A stretch of 64,000 nucleotides of DNA, from positions 21,664,001 to 21,728,000 of the forward strand of contig NW_026947486.1 of assembly GCF_034190915.1 (NCBI RefSeq). Direction: 5' to 3'. Shown here in pieces: positions 1 through 12,785 of the stretch (the stretch's first letter is position 1; every line of letters begins with the position of its first letter). This stretch comes from Cavia porcellus. Its lineage: Eukaryota > Chordata > Mammalia > Rodentia > Caviidae. Below the pieces are notes generated by a model. That model had not been told where the DNA came from and searched no databases. It saw only the letters and a program-made list of their open reading frames with translations. A program made the translations under genes and the position numbers.

Positions 1-2335
1 ACCCTGTTTGTACTCCAGTGGTGACCAGCGGACTGGGGAGGGCAGCAATCCCTAGCCAGGACACTTCAGAGTAATTGTAGCTAATATAGGAAGTGCCAGG
101 GGATCCCACTATCCACTTGTCTGGGAGAAACCAGAAACATGACAAGAAGAAGAAACAAAAGGAAGCCTCCAGCCTGCAACTCAAACTGTACTGGCCAAGA
201 AGAGGTACACACAAAAGAGATCGGGGGTTGCACACCTGCACTTTCTGAAGAAGCAGCCTCTAACATAAAGAAATATCTTTGTGACATTACAAAAGAACTT
301 AAAACAGAAATACTAACACAACTAAAGGAACATATAAGAAAAACAACATAAATGCTAAGCACCTCTCAGGAAGACAAAGATGGAAGAATGGAGGAACATG
401 GAAAAAGGAGGGAAACATTCAATGAAGAATATTAAAAAAAACCTAGAATACATGAAACAGATTCAAAGAGATACCCAGGAAATTAAAAACTTCATTGAAA
501 GCTGGAAAAACTGTTTGAAAGAAACTAAAGATTGACTATCAAACCTTGAAGACAGGTTTTCAGCCTGTGATCATGAAAGGAAAGATCTCTTAAAAACAAC
601 AAGGAACTAGAAAGTAACAATGCAAAGGCTAGAAGATGACAAGAGGATCTATAACTTAAAAATAAAAAAAATGTATGTGAAGAAGCAGGGGTAAACACAA
701 ATGAAATACAAAGTCTATTTACTGAAATAATGAAAGAAAACTTCCCAAGCATAGAAAAAAGAGATGATATTCTCTTTTGAGGCATATGGAATCCCAGCCA
801 TCTATAACCAAAATAGATCTATAGCCAGACATATAATAATCAAAATTCCAGAAATTCAGCACAAGAGCAGAATATTAAAAGTGGTTGGAGAAAAGAAACA
901 GATCACCTGTAAAGGAAAACCCATTAGAATCATGACAGACTTCTCAACAATAACCATCAAATCAAGAAGAGATTGGAGCAAAGTATTCCAAGTCTGAATG
1001 AAAACAGCCTTCAACCCAGATTTATGTACTCTGAAAAATTGTCTCTCAAAATTAATGGAGAAACAAGATGCTTCCATGACAAAGAGGAACTGGGGGAGTT
1101 CATGACCACCAATTCAACCCTACTAAAAATACTGAAAGACATTCTAGAGAGAGAGAGAGAGAGAAAAAATCCTGGCTTCAGGAACAGCAGCAGAGGGGGC
1201 TCCTTGAATAGGGCAGACGCTGGAATGAAGGCAAGAAGTAGGCAAACAATGATAGAAAAATAACATGGCAGAGATGAGGCGAAGAAAGTGGGCCAAAATC
1301 ACTAAAATGGATGGCCTTGATACACCAATAAAAAGGAACACAGAGTGGATAAGGAGATTGGGTCCAACAATATGCTCTATATAAGAAATATAATCTACCT
1401 GAAAGAGGGTTTATGGACTGAAAGTCAAAGATGGGAAAATGCTCTATGTGACAGGGAACCAGAAAAAAGTGCCGGTATCTCACCCTTCATCTGCAGATTG
1501 GTAGGAAAGACATAACACTTTTATAAAATGGAGAACTACTCAACTATAAGGAAGGAAAACCTTGAGGCTCTTGTAGCTAAATGGCTACAACTTGAGATCA
1601 AGCTCAGGGATAAGAAGTTTCAGAACCACATAGGTAAATAGCAGGTTGCCTCCCTAATCTAAAAACTAGTTAGTGGAACCCAAAATGTACAATGCACCCT
1701 GTGAAAGTGAAAGGGGAGGAGCTGTCTAAAAAGGGAAGGCAGAGGACATTGTTAATCTTGTATCATGACTTGAAAGCCATATTGTTTTAATCGCTCTATT
1801 TACTTTGATTTTATTCTGTTCCAGTTTGTCTACCTGTACTAGATTTGATGGCATGGACAGCTATTCCAAATTGATTTCCTATTAACTTAATGTGAAGCTT
1901 TTTTATTTCTTTCACTGTCTTGTTTTGATTGATTTTATTTGAATCTGTTTTGTTTGATTGCACATTTGTCTTAACTGATTTTATTTGAATCTGTTATGTT
2001 TGATAGTATCAAGTCTGAGAGTACAGGCAACTACTCTGAAGACAATAAGATTCTCTAGGATAACCATTATGGTTTGACTGTTACCTTATTTTGAAGTCCT
2101 ATAATGTGTCCAATATTTTGTTTTTATTGATTTTGTTCTGTACTGCTATGTTCAATTTTATTGTGCCTGATGATGTGGGCAATTCTATTGAAGATAACAA
2201 GAAACATCCTGATAACCATTGTAGATCACCTTGTATTTTGGCTTTACGTCATGTGCTGTGTCCATCCTTTTGTTTTGACTGACCCCATTTTTTATTTAGT
2301 TTTATTTTCTTCACAATAAAATTTTAAAAAAAGAA
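1..2335 (+). mobile_element. ORF1-only L1 (HAL1-like) element, copy H1, 5' end cut by window
   Basis: 5' UTR (1-138), an L1 ORF1 (139 to about 1150) and then about 1.2 kb of 3' UTR ending in an A-rich tail ('ataaaattttaaaaaaag'). No ORF2 lies between ORF1 and the tail. The ORF1 is broken by several stops and frameshifts. The 3' UTR matches copies H2 and H3 along its length. Confidence 0.8.
139..1150 (+). pseudogene. Degenerate L1 ORF1 of copy H1
   Basis: The N-terminal basic segment, coiled-coil-rich middle, RNA-recognition-like segment (about 620-700) and C-terminal domain (about 880-1130) can be followed in shifting frames. Stops occur at about 349, 435 and 533, and there are further shifts. 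ORF1 products are RNA-binding trimers that package the element RNA; this copy cannot make one. A GA run at about 1148-1164 has expanded next to the C-terminal end. Confidence 0.75.
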
Positions 2336-3380
2336 ATTGGTTGAAGATTCTAAATACAGAAGTCTTAGAGCAATTAAGCAAAGTAAGCCAACTGATAGGA
2401 GATTCTGGTCATAATAAGGAGATTAGAATGTTGATAATAATGTGCACAATAAAGGGCAAGCTCAAGAAGTTTCTGTTGGAAACAAGGACTTCACTGTCAA
2501 TTAGATTGTATGTTATATGTGTTACATCCTGGCAGAATATTTGTGTTTATTTGTTTCATGTCTTAAGACATTGCAGGGTAGTGGATAGAAGAAATTTTAA
2601 AAGCAACCCAATGTTTAGGCTGTGGTATGGATATTCCTGACAGTTTTAAACCAGATCTCCAGAAAAATAAGAGCAAATAGTAGATGTGAAAAGTTTTTCA
2701 GTTTCATCAGAAGGGAAGGGCTTGCAAAGGTAAGCCCATGAACAGCATGTTTGCTGAAAAGACTAGCATTAAAATGAAAAAAGTATGTTACATCATAACA
2801 ATAGGGAAGATGGCAGGAAGACATCCTAGGAGTCAACAAGATCACACATGCAGACTCACAGACTCTAGAGTGCAAAATTTTAAAGCTTTCATTTGAGAAG
2901 AGTCCCTGGGATACCCATTTAAGAAGGGACTACTAAGGAATTTGTTCCCCAGAATTCATTTCACAATATTCAGCCATTTTGACACCCAACAGCCACTTCA
3001 GCCATATTACTAGGGGTCCTGGCTACTGTTCAAGCTATTGGGTGGCCTTGGTGTCATCTATATGGTGCTGATTTTTCAGATATGCAAAATGCAAGAGTTG
3101 TGGGATGAGGGAGTCTTTTACCCAGATTTCAAAGGAATACCCACGAAGTTAGACAAGGAGGCCCTGCCAGTATAATGTATGAAGCTGTAAGAGTGAAGGT
3201 GAAGATGTGATGGAGACCTCATCAAATTGCATATTTTTTGCTGAAGCTATAGATGATTTTCTGGTTGCTAAAACCAGTAGACAGCTTTCTGCTCTTGTCT
3301 TCCTTGGATATCTTTTCCTACCTTTCACAATGACAACTTTTCATTTCTTTTTAGCATTCTCTAGTCTTGGTTTCTGGGCC
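2336..3380. other. No gene recognised
   Basis: Unique-looking AT-rich flank 3' of copy H1. No exon, SINE or clear LINE piece could be assigned. Short ORFs are under 100 codons and match nothing I know. Confidence 0.4.
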
Positions 3381-4190
3381 ACTGAATTTTTTTGTCCTCT
3401 TATCTTTCTTCCCATCCTTTCCTAACATCATTGTAGTCTGTATTTCAATACAACCTACTCCTCAGAAGTGGGTATTTTCTTGGTGTCCTGTTTTAGCCCT
3501 ATGGGTTTTAATTTCTCTGTGTATTCTTAGCCATTCATATAATTTTAATCACCACCAAGCCACTGGCTTTTAAGACCTAATTATTAGCCCAAATCTGTGA
3601 CCCTATGTCCAGGCTTGTATTTACCTTCTTTTAGGCATATCCACTTGAGTGTCACAAAGTTACCCTAAATTGAACATATTCAAAGCTGATTTTTTCTTTT
3701 TACTCTCATGGTTCTATAATCTTATAATGTTCCTCGATTACTGTCAACTCAGTTCTTAAAACTAGACAACAGTCAGTTCATAAACTCAGTTTTCTCTGAC
3801 AACCAACCAATACATCAACCATACTGACTATTGTTATCTCCTGTCCCTAACTATAAGCCTGGCTGTTTGTCTTAGACTTAACATGTTTCAATTATGGGCT
3901 TATTAGAGGCTGACCTCATTAAATCTTGCTGATTTCACCTCCCAAATATTTTTGGAATTGGCATTTTCATCATGCTTCTTTCCTAATACTCCCCAGATTT
4001 GGTATCTTTTCTATTGCCTCTATTACTATAGTAATTTCCCAATGGATCTGCCTATTTTTAGTCTTTTTCCTTTCAAATTCACTCCTCACACAAACTCCGA
4101 AGTGATTTATTCAAAATTTAATTTCAGAATTGTAGCTCTGACATGGTTAAGCATCTGCCATTCTTTGAAAAATTTGAAAATTAAATAGCA
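3381..4190. repeat. Ancient mammalian interspersed repeat, family not assigned
   Basis: Pyrimidine-rich text with phrases such as 'aggcatatccacttgagtgt' and 'acctcccaaatatttttgg' resembles a widespread old eutherian repeat seen on X and autosomes. I cannot name the family with confidence. No coding potential remains. Confidence 0.35.
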
Positions 4191-4375
4191 ACAGGTCTAT
4201 TTAGAAGAACCAGAATTGAAAGATATAACAAACCTGTGGCAATGTTCCCATAGTGTTTCCCTCTGAGTTGCCCTGTGTTGACATTAACCCAGCTGGAAAG
4301 TGGGAAGTGATTACTGGTACAGAGAGCTTCAGTAGAATCTAATTCTGGCTTGAGCTGTGAAAGAGGAAGAATTTC

Positions 4376-4393
4376 TAAAGCAGAAGGAGAGAC

Positions 4394-4456
<63 letters not shown>

Positions 4457-4536
4457 CAGAGCCAGACAAGAGAGAGACAGAGACAGACAGAGAGAGAGAG
4501 ACAGAGACAGACAGAGAGACAGAGACAGGGAGAGAT

Positions 4537-4577
<41 letters not shown>
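4376..4577 (+). repeat. Compound (GA)n/(GACA)n purine microsatellite
   Basis: About 200 bp of GA dinucleotides interrupted by GACAGA blocks and one 'gcgccagagccagacaag' island near 4453. Long Arg-Glu and Leu-Ser reading frames across it are repeat artefacts. Confidence 0.97.
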
Positions 4578-4579
<2 letters not shown>

Positions 4580-4940
4580 TGCAGTGGTCCCAAATTGAGT
4601 TAGTTAGGAGCCTTCAGGAGCCAGAACTCTCAGGGAGTGGAGTCCATGACCTCTAGAGTGACTGCCACATGCTATTGCTTGTTAGTATCTCTGTCCTCCC
4701 ACCACTGGTCTCTAGATGCAGCACAACTGCAGAAGTGATCAATATCTAAAGGACTGAAAAGGAAGAACCAGGAACTAGGTAATACTAAGGAGAATGTGGA
4801 AAGGTAAATAAGAGCTCATAAAAAAAATTTGAAGGGTTCCAAGTGTGCACTGCTAACATGTACATGTGTTAATTAGATCCTAACGAGCATGCGAAAAAAT
4901 TCAAGAAATGAACTAATAGACATGCACCTAAGTTGCAGAA

Positions 4941-4941
<1 letters not shown>

Positions 4942-4993
<52 letters not shown>
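4942..4993 (+). repeat. (CA)n microsatellite
   Basis: About 25 uninterrupted CA units, long enough to be polymorphic. Confidence 0.98.
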
Positions 4994-4994
<1 letters not shown>

Positions 4995-4999
4995 GAGCA

Positions 5000-5960
5000 G
5001 CGTTGCAGAAACTTTGAAAACAGAATTTATAATGGACTCTAGCCCACAGAAGGCAGGTGGGAACTTGTGCCGCAGTAACTTGTGGGACAGTAATGAAAGC
5101 CTTATCACATGGGCTATTAGCATCCTAGAAGGAAATGATAAAGAGTGCATACTGAAAAAAAATTTTTGAAGAAAGTGTGAGTGAAAAGTTTCCAATTTTA
5201 GTGAAAAATTCCCACTTATACATTCAAGAAAGTGAATCTCAAGCAGGTCAAGTGAAAAGAAACATGCAGATATATAAGTCACAGTAAGACTGCTGAAAAA
5301 TAAGGACAAAATTTTCTTCAAAGCATTCAGAGAGAAATGTTGCATTAGGTATAAGGAATGATTCAAACGACTGCAGATTTCTTATCAGAAATTCTGTGAT
5401 CCAGGAGGAAGCAATACAGCATTTTTCAAGTGTTAAAGAAAAGAATTATCAGCCTTGAATTCAATATCTGGCAAAATATATCTTTCAGGAATGAAAGTAA
5501 ATTTAAAACACAATTTTAGATGCAAGAGAATAAGAAAAAAATTCTTAGCACGAAGACTTGCTCTAAAAGACTTACCAAAAGAATTCTTTGTATAGAAATG
5601 AAATGATACTGGAAGGAATTTGGAATATAATGAATGAAGATATTGCAACAGAATGGTAAATACTTGGACAAACATAATATTCTCTTGAATTTTGTGAGCA
5701 TGTTTGATTATTGAAAGCAAAAATTATATTTTCAAGTGGAATTTTCAATGTATACAGATGTAATACATAAGATAATGATAGCATAAAGTGGGGGAGAGCA
5801 ACAGGCTTTATATACTGATATCTTTGCATTACAATTAAAATGGTAAAGTATTGATTCTAGGAAGACTGGGAACAGTATACATTTTGTATTTCCTAGAGCA
5901 ATTGCTGTAAAAAATACATAAAATAGATGTCACAGCCACAATAGATATATTAAAATGAGA
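5000..5960 (+). mobile_element. Ancient HAL1/L1 fragment
   Basis: A-rich sense-strand text reads like a very degraded L1-type ORF1 C-terminus followed by 3' UTR (for example the segments around 5290-5330, 5430-5480 and 5540-5640). It is much older than copies H1-H4. Confidence 0.55.
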
Positions 5961-6269
5961 TAGCAAAAATGTTCAGATAGTTGGAAGAAGGTAGGAAAAG
6001 GGAAACAGGAATTAAAAGAAAAGGGCACAACAGGAAATGAATAAATAAAGTGGAAATTAAGACTTAACTAATTAAAAAGAATTGAAATCATACATAGTGT
6101 GTTCTCTTGTCTCAAAAATTTAAACAAGATAACAGAAAAAAGGTAAAAATCTCAAAATACTTGGGAAACAAAATATTTTTATTCTTTTTTTCTCTTTCTT
6201 TGTGATGCTGGGATTTGAATCCAGGGAATAACACAATTCTTAATAACCACTTAGCAAAATAAACTGGAA

Positions 6270-6620
6270 ATAACTCAAAATACTTCAATGAGAAAGTGGA
6301 TAAATTGTTGAATCTGTACAGCAGAATTCTAACAGGCCATAAAACAGACCACAGCACAACAATTTGAAGGAATCTGAAGGGCATTATGTTGAGATAAAGG
6401 AGTCCATCTCCAAATGTTACCTATTCCATTACATGCCTGAAAGAACAAAACCACAGTGATGGAAGATAGAACAGTGGTTAGACATAGTGTTATAAAAGAA
6501 TAATGTGAAGGAGATTTATGGGGTAGTAGAAACTGTCCTATACCCTGATAGTATTGGTGGTGATATAAATCTCTATACATGTTAATTGAATGACTTCCTC
6601 TATCCAAAAGGTGGTAATGT
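6270..6620 (+). mobile_element. Old L1 3' UTR fragment
   Basis: Text about caged reporter-like phrases of old L1M 3' ends ('acagaccacagcacaac', 'ttacctattccattacatg', 'agtgatggaagatagaacag') supports an L1M-class remnant. No open frame is present. Confidence 0.5.
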
Positions 6621-7864
6621 TATTATATAGTCACTTACAAATAGGCTTAAATTTCATTTCTGATAGTGCTTCAATAGTATAAAGGGTACAGTAAAACATT
6701 CTTAATCTGTATCACAGGGCCCACCTGATGATAGTTCCTCAACAATAGGATTGCTTCCTCCATAAAGCTTAACAACTCAGCTTTTAGGGGGGATAGACTG
6801 AAACGTGGTCCTGAATGTCACAAATGGCTCATCTCTAATTAAGAAACTATTTTTGGTATTTGGAAAATCATGAATTTAGAAGGCTTGAGTTCTCACACTA
6901 GTGTAGCATGTTATAGAATCTTGTCCATTACAGCGTTAGTTATCTACCTATTAAATGTGACTAATATCTGGCTTTTCTGGTGCTACTGTTAGTAGCACAG
7001 AAATTAACCCATTTCAATGATATGCCTAACAAATTCTGGATCTGAACATAATACTCCTTCCTTCTTCAACCTCTTCTGGAGAAATTAAGAGCTGTGTAAT
7101 ATTTGTGTTGGACGGACAGATTGTAATATGAAACTTTTCAAGGTGTTTTATGCTTCTTTGTAGACTACTGGGTGCTACTCCTTCATCCCACTTAACTTCT
7201 TCAGTAACTAATTCATTTCTTTGAGATCTGTATCCTGTAAGAGAATTGGCTTCTAGAACAATTATAGTGGCAGGTATTTTCCCACAAGATTGTGTTGAGT
7301 TGCAGCTAGGTTTTAGAATTCACTGTGGTAGCTCTTTTAACATTATGATCAATCCCAAGGGCCAGACCTTGGGTTGCTGTTGCCAGCCCTTGATTGTCTA
7401 CGCTAAATGCATGTGGCTTGTGTAGAATTTGAAGGCCACTCAAGTTAACTACCCATTTCTACCACCACTTAACTTCTTCCATGACAAAGTAAATGATGAG
7501 GCACTAGTGTTGATTATATTTATTCATTTATTAAAATAGTTTAGAAAGCAATACTTTATCAGTTTTGAGGACTGGTGTTACATTTGGAGGGAGGAGGAAT
7601 AGCACACTTTGTAGATCTTTTCATTCTATTTTTTCCTATTGATTCCATGACTACTCCAGCCTCCTCCCCCAACCAGCCCTTGACCCTGCTATTTATTTGC
7701 AGGGACCTCTGATATAGCAAAATTCACAGAACAGAAAAACAGCAATGAGTTACAGACTAGCAGACAAATATACAAATTCAATTCCACAAACTATATAGTC
7801 AAAGTCCTTATAGAATGGAATGATGTATGTGAGTTTGGTTGCTTTGATATTAGTTTCTATATCT
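6621..7864. other. No gene recognised
   Basis: AT-rich unique sequence. I see no exon, SINE or identifiable LINE/LTR segment. Confidence 0.4.
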
Positions 7865-8105
7865 CTTTTATAATTTTTTTATTTAAAGAGAAAACAAAAC
7901 AGAATAAAACAGTAAAAGGGTACAAGAAATACAGAATTTCAAAGAAAATAAACAGTAAGAAATCACTAGTTAACAGATTACATATTGTCACCTTAGAAAT
8001 AGTTGTTCATGTTACAGAATTAAAGCATACAAAGTGGACATTCAAACAGCGAGACTGCAAACAGTTGTGTTCAATCATTCAACAATTGTTTCTATATTTT
8101 GTGAA
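7865..8105 (-). mobile_element. Truncated 3' end of an H-type (ORF1-only) L1
   Basis: The reverse complement matches the last ~240 bp of copy H3 (30175-30412) and the low-coordinate end of copy H4 (54241-54480). Both have 'aagaaatcactagtt' and 'gcaagactgtaaacagtt'-like segments. It is a 5'-truncated insertion of the same family. Confidence 0.75.
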
Positions 8106-8740
8106 AGTAAAATTGCCACTTGTTTCCTGAGGTAAGATGATGTTAATCCAACTGTTTTTTTTTCTGGTCAAATTTTAACTTTTCAGTTAAAGGGCTTTTT
8201 TCAGATAGCTGCTGATCTCCTATAGTATTTGGAACCAGAAGCATTTGGTGGCCACTCGAATATCAGCATATTTCTTCCCCACTGTTCTGGCCAGACATTA
8301 TCCACCCAATCTCTTCTTCAAAAAGTGCTATCAAAGATGTAACTAAACCCCAGAGCTTGGCTGTTAGTGGATTCTGAACATATTTGAGATGGTAGTTAAC
8401 AATGATGTCCTGAGGGAAGCTTATGTTCCCAGGTACTAAGGCACCTCCCTTGAGATAAGGATCACTTCTTGCTTTGTTTCTAAGTGAGCACATGCAAGAA
8501 CAGGTGATTAGCAAGTAGTCTTTCTTTTCTGGAAGAAATGGGTAACTAAGATATTAAGAAGGTAGTGGAGTAATTTCGGAAGCCACACATGCTCTTGGGC
8601 TATATCATCTATCACTTCTATTCCATATTCAGTTCTGGCCCCAAATCCTAGTGGTTTCATTCAGTATTATTCTGACTTAGGGTGGGAGACTGGGTAGATG
8701 AAAGGGAATTCAGATAGTACAACAGAGCAACAGCAGCAGT
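8106..8740 (-). pseudogene. Decayed minus-strand coding-like segment, unidentified
   Basis: An 83-codon ORF (8263-8514) continues in both directions after single breaks. Upstream a shifted frame reads RTEYGIEVIDDIAQEHVWLP; downstream, past one TGA, the same frame runs on as HQMLLVPNTIGDQQLSEKSP. Composition is protein-like (aromatic and aliphatic periodicity, few repeats). It sits directly beside a retroelement 3' end, so a retrocopy is possible. I do not recognise the parent protein. Confidence 0.35.
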
Positions 8741-10250
8741 ATAGTGCATATAGTATTTCAGCAAAGTAAGCATGAGAGATGGAGTCCTATTATAATTATC
8801 AGTGATTAAAAAAGTATAAGATATAGTGATGCTTAGTCATTATCAAGATAAGGCTACCCTTTGCTAGGGCTTCTTTCTGTTTCTTTAAATTTTCTCATTG
8901 GAAAATGTTTTTCTGAAAAAGTTGTAGAATGGTCCCCAACTTTGTGAGTGTGTATGCAGGTGTTAATTTGTGCAGCCAAGGAGGAACCAAGTTGCACTGC
9001 AAGGTAGCTTTGCTAATTTGATCTAATATCTCTTCCTAGGAAGAAAGACTTGTGCACAAAAAGCCAAAACCAAGGCAACAGCATGTTCTCCACTTAAATA
9101 CATATAGTAAATTAACATTCTGATACTTAAATAAGTTTAGAATGTTTTCTGTCATATTTTTCCATTGACTTTCTTCTTTAGTTGTAGAGCTAGGACATTT
9201 TTGTTTATTTGGCACAGCAATCAAACAGTTAGTGCTATCCCCTTGTTAGTAATTTTCTCATCACCCCTGCAGAGGTGGAACATGGGTGGCTGGTTTAAGT
9301 AGATTAAGCTGGTAGAATTCTAGAGTTGAGTACCAGTGCTTGAAGTTTGTATTGTGCATCTTGCTTAACTAGCCATTGGACTAAATCAAATAACTGAGCA
9401 CACTATGTTTTCTAAAAAATGTGGAGAGTTCAGTTCTCTGGCTTGCTTTTCACAAGTGGATACAGACATCCAAAGGTATGAGTTGAAGGTTGGATAGAGA
9501 TGAGAGTAAAGCGGAAAAAACCTCTCTGGACACTGGGGTTTGGTTAGATTTGGTTTACTGGGATTAGACATCTAAAAGATTTGAATAAAAATTTGGAACA
9601 GTCTAGACCTAATTTCTCATTAGAAATTTGGAAGAAGAATCATGGGGAAGTAAAAGTTTTTAGCCTTTATTTCTCCATGTTCATTCTGATTACTCTTGTA
9701 CTCAAGGGAAGGAGGGCAAGACGAGAGATTTGCAAGTGATGTGGGGATTCACGAAACAAATTGTCCAGAAAATGCAGGCCAAGATAAAGCTTATGGAGAA
9801 GGGCCTAGTTGTGACTCAGTTGTCAAGCACTCTCCAGTTCTGATATTTATGTCACAGAGCTAAAGATCTCGTTTTTCTACATAGTCTTTTCATTGAGGAA
9901 GGAGCAACACAATTTGAGGCAGTTGCTGATATAAAGATTAGGACAAATAGAGCAAAAACCACAACATGCCAACTTAGCTGCTTCTCTGGAGAATTGGTAT
10001 TTTTGTTTCCATCTCAGTGGCTTGGCTCAAAATTTTAAATAGGCCTCAGAATCAGCTGGCTGTAGGTAGATCCCAGCTACTTCTAATTCGCTAAAAATGC
10101 ACCGAAAGATTATAAGCTCTACCAAGAATTAGGGCAGTTGGTAGAGGCATACTTGTGTGTGGAGGGTATTAGGGGGTAGAGGACGATTCCTGGGTTAGCA
10201 CAATAAATTAGAGGGTAACCTAGAGATGAAATTGTGTTTTCAGTTCTTAA
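8741..10250. other. No gene recognised
   Basis: Unique AT-rich sequence with only short ORFs (at most 62 codons). No repeat family could be assigned. Confidence 0.4.
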
Positions 10251-10253
10251 AAG

Positions 10254-10281
10254 TATCTATCTATCTATCTATATATATATT
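10254..10281 (+). repeat. (TATC)n/(TA)n microsatellite
   Basis: About four TATC units run into TATATATAT. Confidence 0.95.
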
Positions 10282-10518
10282 TAGGTCATTATACACAATC
10301 TACACTGCAGCACAGCAGTAAAACATTTAGTTAAAAAATCCAGCAATAATGCAGGCAAACAATCCATGGAGTCATGCAGACTAGTATCAAGGCAGCAGGA
10401 GGGGGAGCCCCCATATTGCTGCCACAAAGGGTGAGTTCCTCCAGTGGGCCCACCTAGCTACCAAAGTACCACCTGGACATGTGCAAAGAAGACATATATG
10501 AATACATGTAAAAACCCA

Positions 10519-10690
10519 AAGGATTGAGAAGGAGAGGGAGAAAAGAAAGAGAAGAAAGGAACAGGAAAGGAGAGGAGAGGGGAGAGGAGAAGAGAGAGGG
10601 GGAAGGAGGGAGGAAGGGAGGACAGAGAGAGACAGAGGGATGGAGAGAGAGTGAGAGACAGACAGACAGAGAGACAGAGAGAGACAGAGA
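10519..10690 (+). repeat. Purine-tract microsatellite (GGAGA/GACA)
   Basis: About 170 bp of almost pure purine on the plus strand moves from GGAGAGG-type to GACAGAGA-type units. Leu-Ser-rich minus-strand ORFs here are artefacts. Confidence 0.95.
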
Positions 10691-12598
10691 TACAAATGTT
10701 TACAGATTTTATATGGTAATTTAACAGGACAAGTCCCCAGGACCTAATTCTTTTCTTACTGCCAACTAGAAGAGATATCTTGAAGTTTGAAGTTGGAAGG
10801 GATTGAAGGAGAAACACAATCTAGCCTGGCTGTCTTGTCTCCTCTCTTCATCTCCCCAAGGGTCTGCCATTCTTTCGTTCTTCAGTGTCAATAGTTTCTC
10901 TGCCAGCCAGTTAAAACCACTCACAAACTCCATGAAGATGTGAGCTCCCTTGAATCCTTTATAGATACATAAAGAACTTATCCCAGTAGATACTGTAGGT
11001 GCTCAAAGATGCACAGAAAAGGAGAACTGAACAGGAAAACTCAGAACAACAATCTTTGGCCAGTGAGAACATGTAAATCTCCAAGGAGACCTGGTTAAAT
11101 TCAGGAAAAATGTATTAGTATAAAAAATTGGAAGGTCTTTCTTGGTGGTGCTCATGTTCGTTCTGAAATAGTACACTCTAGCCTGTATTAGAGTTTTGAG
11201 AGTTTACAGTAGAATTCTAAAATGTGAGTTGTTCCAGCTTTCAAGGGCTACAGTTGAGATATTGATTGTGTTGGAGAATCATCATCTTTTGCTTCAGCTT
11301 CATGAGTCCTTTGATGCCACAAATTACCTTCAGAGAAAAACCATATACAGAAATGAGGTTAGTACTTTTCTAGCTACTCACACCCCAAAGAGAATAAAGT
11401 GTTAGATAGGAGACAGACTGGTTTCTTCATATTGTACCAGGAATCTCTGAACCATCAGAGAAACCAGCTGATATCAGGAGAACCAAACACAAATGAGAAT
11501 TCTTAGAGCCTGATAATATGAAACTGCTATTGACTCCATCAGAGTTTCAAAAATTCTTTAAAGCTACAAACTCTGATAGATTCTTAGGGAATCAAAACAG
11601 TTGAACTTTACCTGAGAAAACATAGCTTGGTCCAAGGGATTCACTCTTGACATATGTGCAAACACTTGGCTCCTTAGAAATCAAACAAACTACTATCCTC
11701 TAACCCTGTTTTCCTATGACCATTACTGCAACATCTTGTATGCTTGCAGATTGTCTAGCCCCAAATGTATGAAAGATCACAAACATCAGATTTGGCATAA
11801 CTTTCAACTCTTAAGAGACCTTTCTTTTGGACCCTACTGACATATCAGCAATTCTTAGAACCAATTTTGAAGGACACTTGGATGGAACCAAAACTTAAGC
11901 AATGAAATATATCAAAATTCCATGTTTCTATAGACTTACTATAACAGATAGGTGAAAAGTGTCTATTAATTAACAGAAACTGTTCTTGACCCTTAGAAAT
12001 ACATCAGGCAGTAAAATAACTCCCTGATTGCATTTTTCTTTTCAGCTGTCCATATCACAGAGGCTGCATAGTAATGTTTTTTCTCATGTTCTCTCCCTAC
12101 CAGTGTCCACATCACTTTCTAATTCACATTTTGTTGTAGACACTGTTTGGAATTATCCAGACTTTGCTCTCTTCCAGCTTTTCCACTATTATCATGCCTG
12201 TGAATGTTTCTTATATTGTTCTAATGGAGACTTTGGATTCCTGAGAGGTAGTCTTTTGGGAAAATCATCGTGAGCCCCATGCTTATGGAAGAGACTCACC
12301 AATGAAATGGTGAAATTTGTGGCCTGATTTAGGCTTTCCTTCCTCTTGTAATTTCTTTTTTCCCAGTTTGCGAAATTTAAATTTCAATCCGAGGCTTCTA
12401 GTGTCAGCATTTGAAGATTTTTCCTGAGAAACCATAGCAAGAAGAAGGTCAAAATATTAGTTACTTGACATTCATAAGTAATTCCTAGAGGCCTGGCAAG
12501 GTGATGCACAAGAATGACTACAGAAAGCAGGCAGGTATATTCTCTAGCCAGTATGAGATACTCACTGGTCACACATCCTAGGAAAGGAATTTAGCTTT
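10691..12598. other. No gene recognised
   Basis: Mostly unique sequence. A 69-codon plus ORF at 11196-11405 and an 81-codon one at 12028-12273 lack splice context or homology I know. The 11450-11900 stretch may be an old DNA or LTR repeat, but I cannot name it. Confidence 0.35.
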
Positions 12599-12785
12599 AC
12601 CAAGAGCCTATTCTATGCCAGCTGCCTTACTAGATACTTCAATAAATGTGCATATAAGCCTGAAAACAAGCTGGAAAAAATATTATCATCACTACATTAG
12701 AAAAGAAAAATCAGAGGCTCAGAGAGGTTAAATATTTCACCTGAGGTCATGTGGCTAGGAATTGGAAATGTAGGCTTGCTGGGTT
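12599..12785 (+). repeat. MIR SINE
   Basis: Starts near 'gagcctattctatgccag' and contains 'ggctcagagaggttaaat' and 'ggtcatgtggctagga', the MIR core and its 3' neighbour. It is old and diverged. Confidence 0.85.

Noticed and set aside
4329..4656. Long Arg-Glu and Leu-Ser reading frames
   Set aside because: They are translations of the GA/GACA microsatellite in several frames and have no gene context.
10387..10817. Leu/Ser/Pro-rich minus-strand ORFs of 102-119 codons
   Set aside because: They run across the purine microsatellite; length comes from low complexity.
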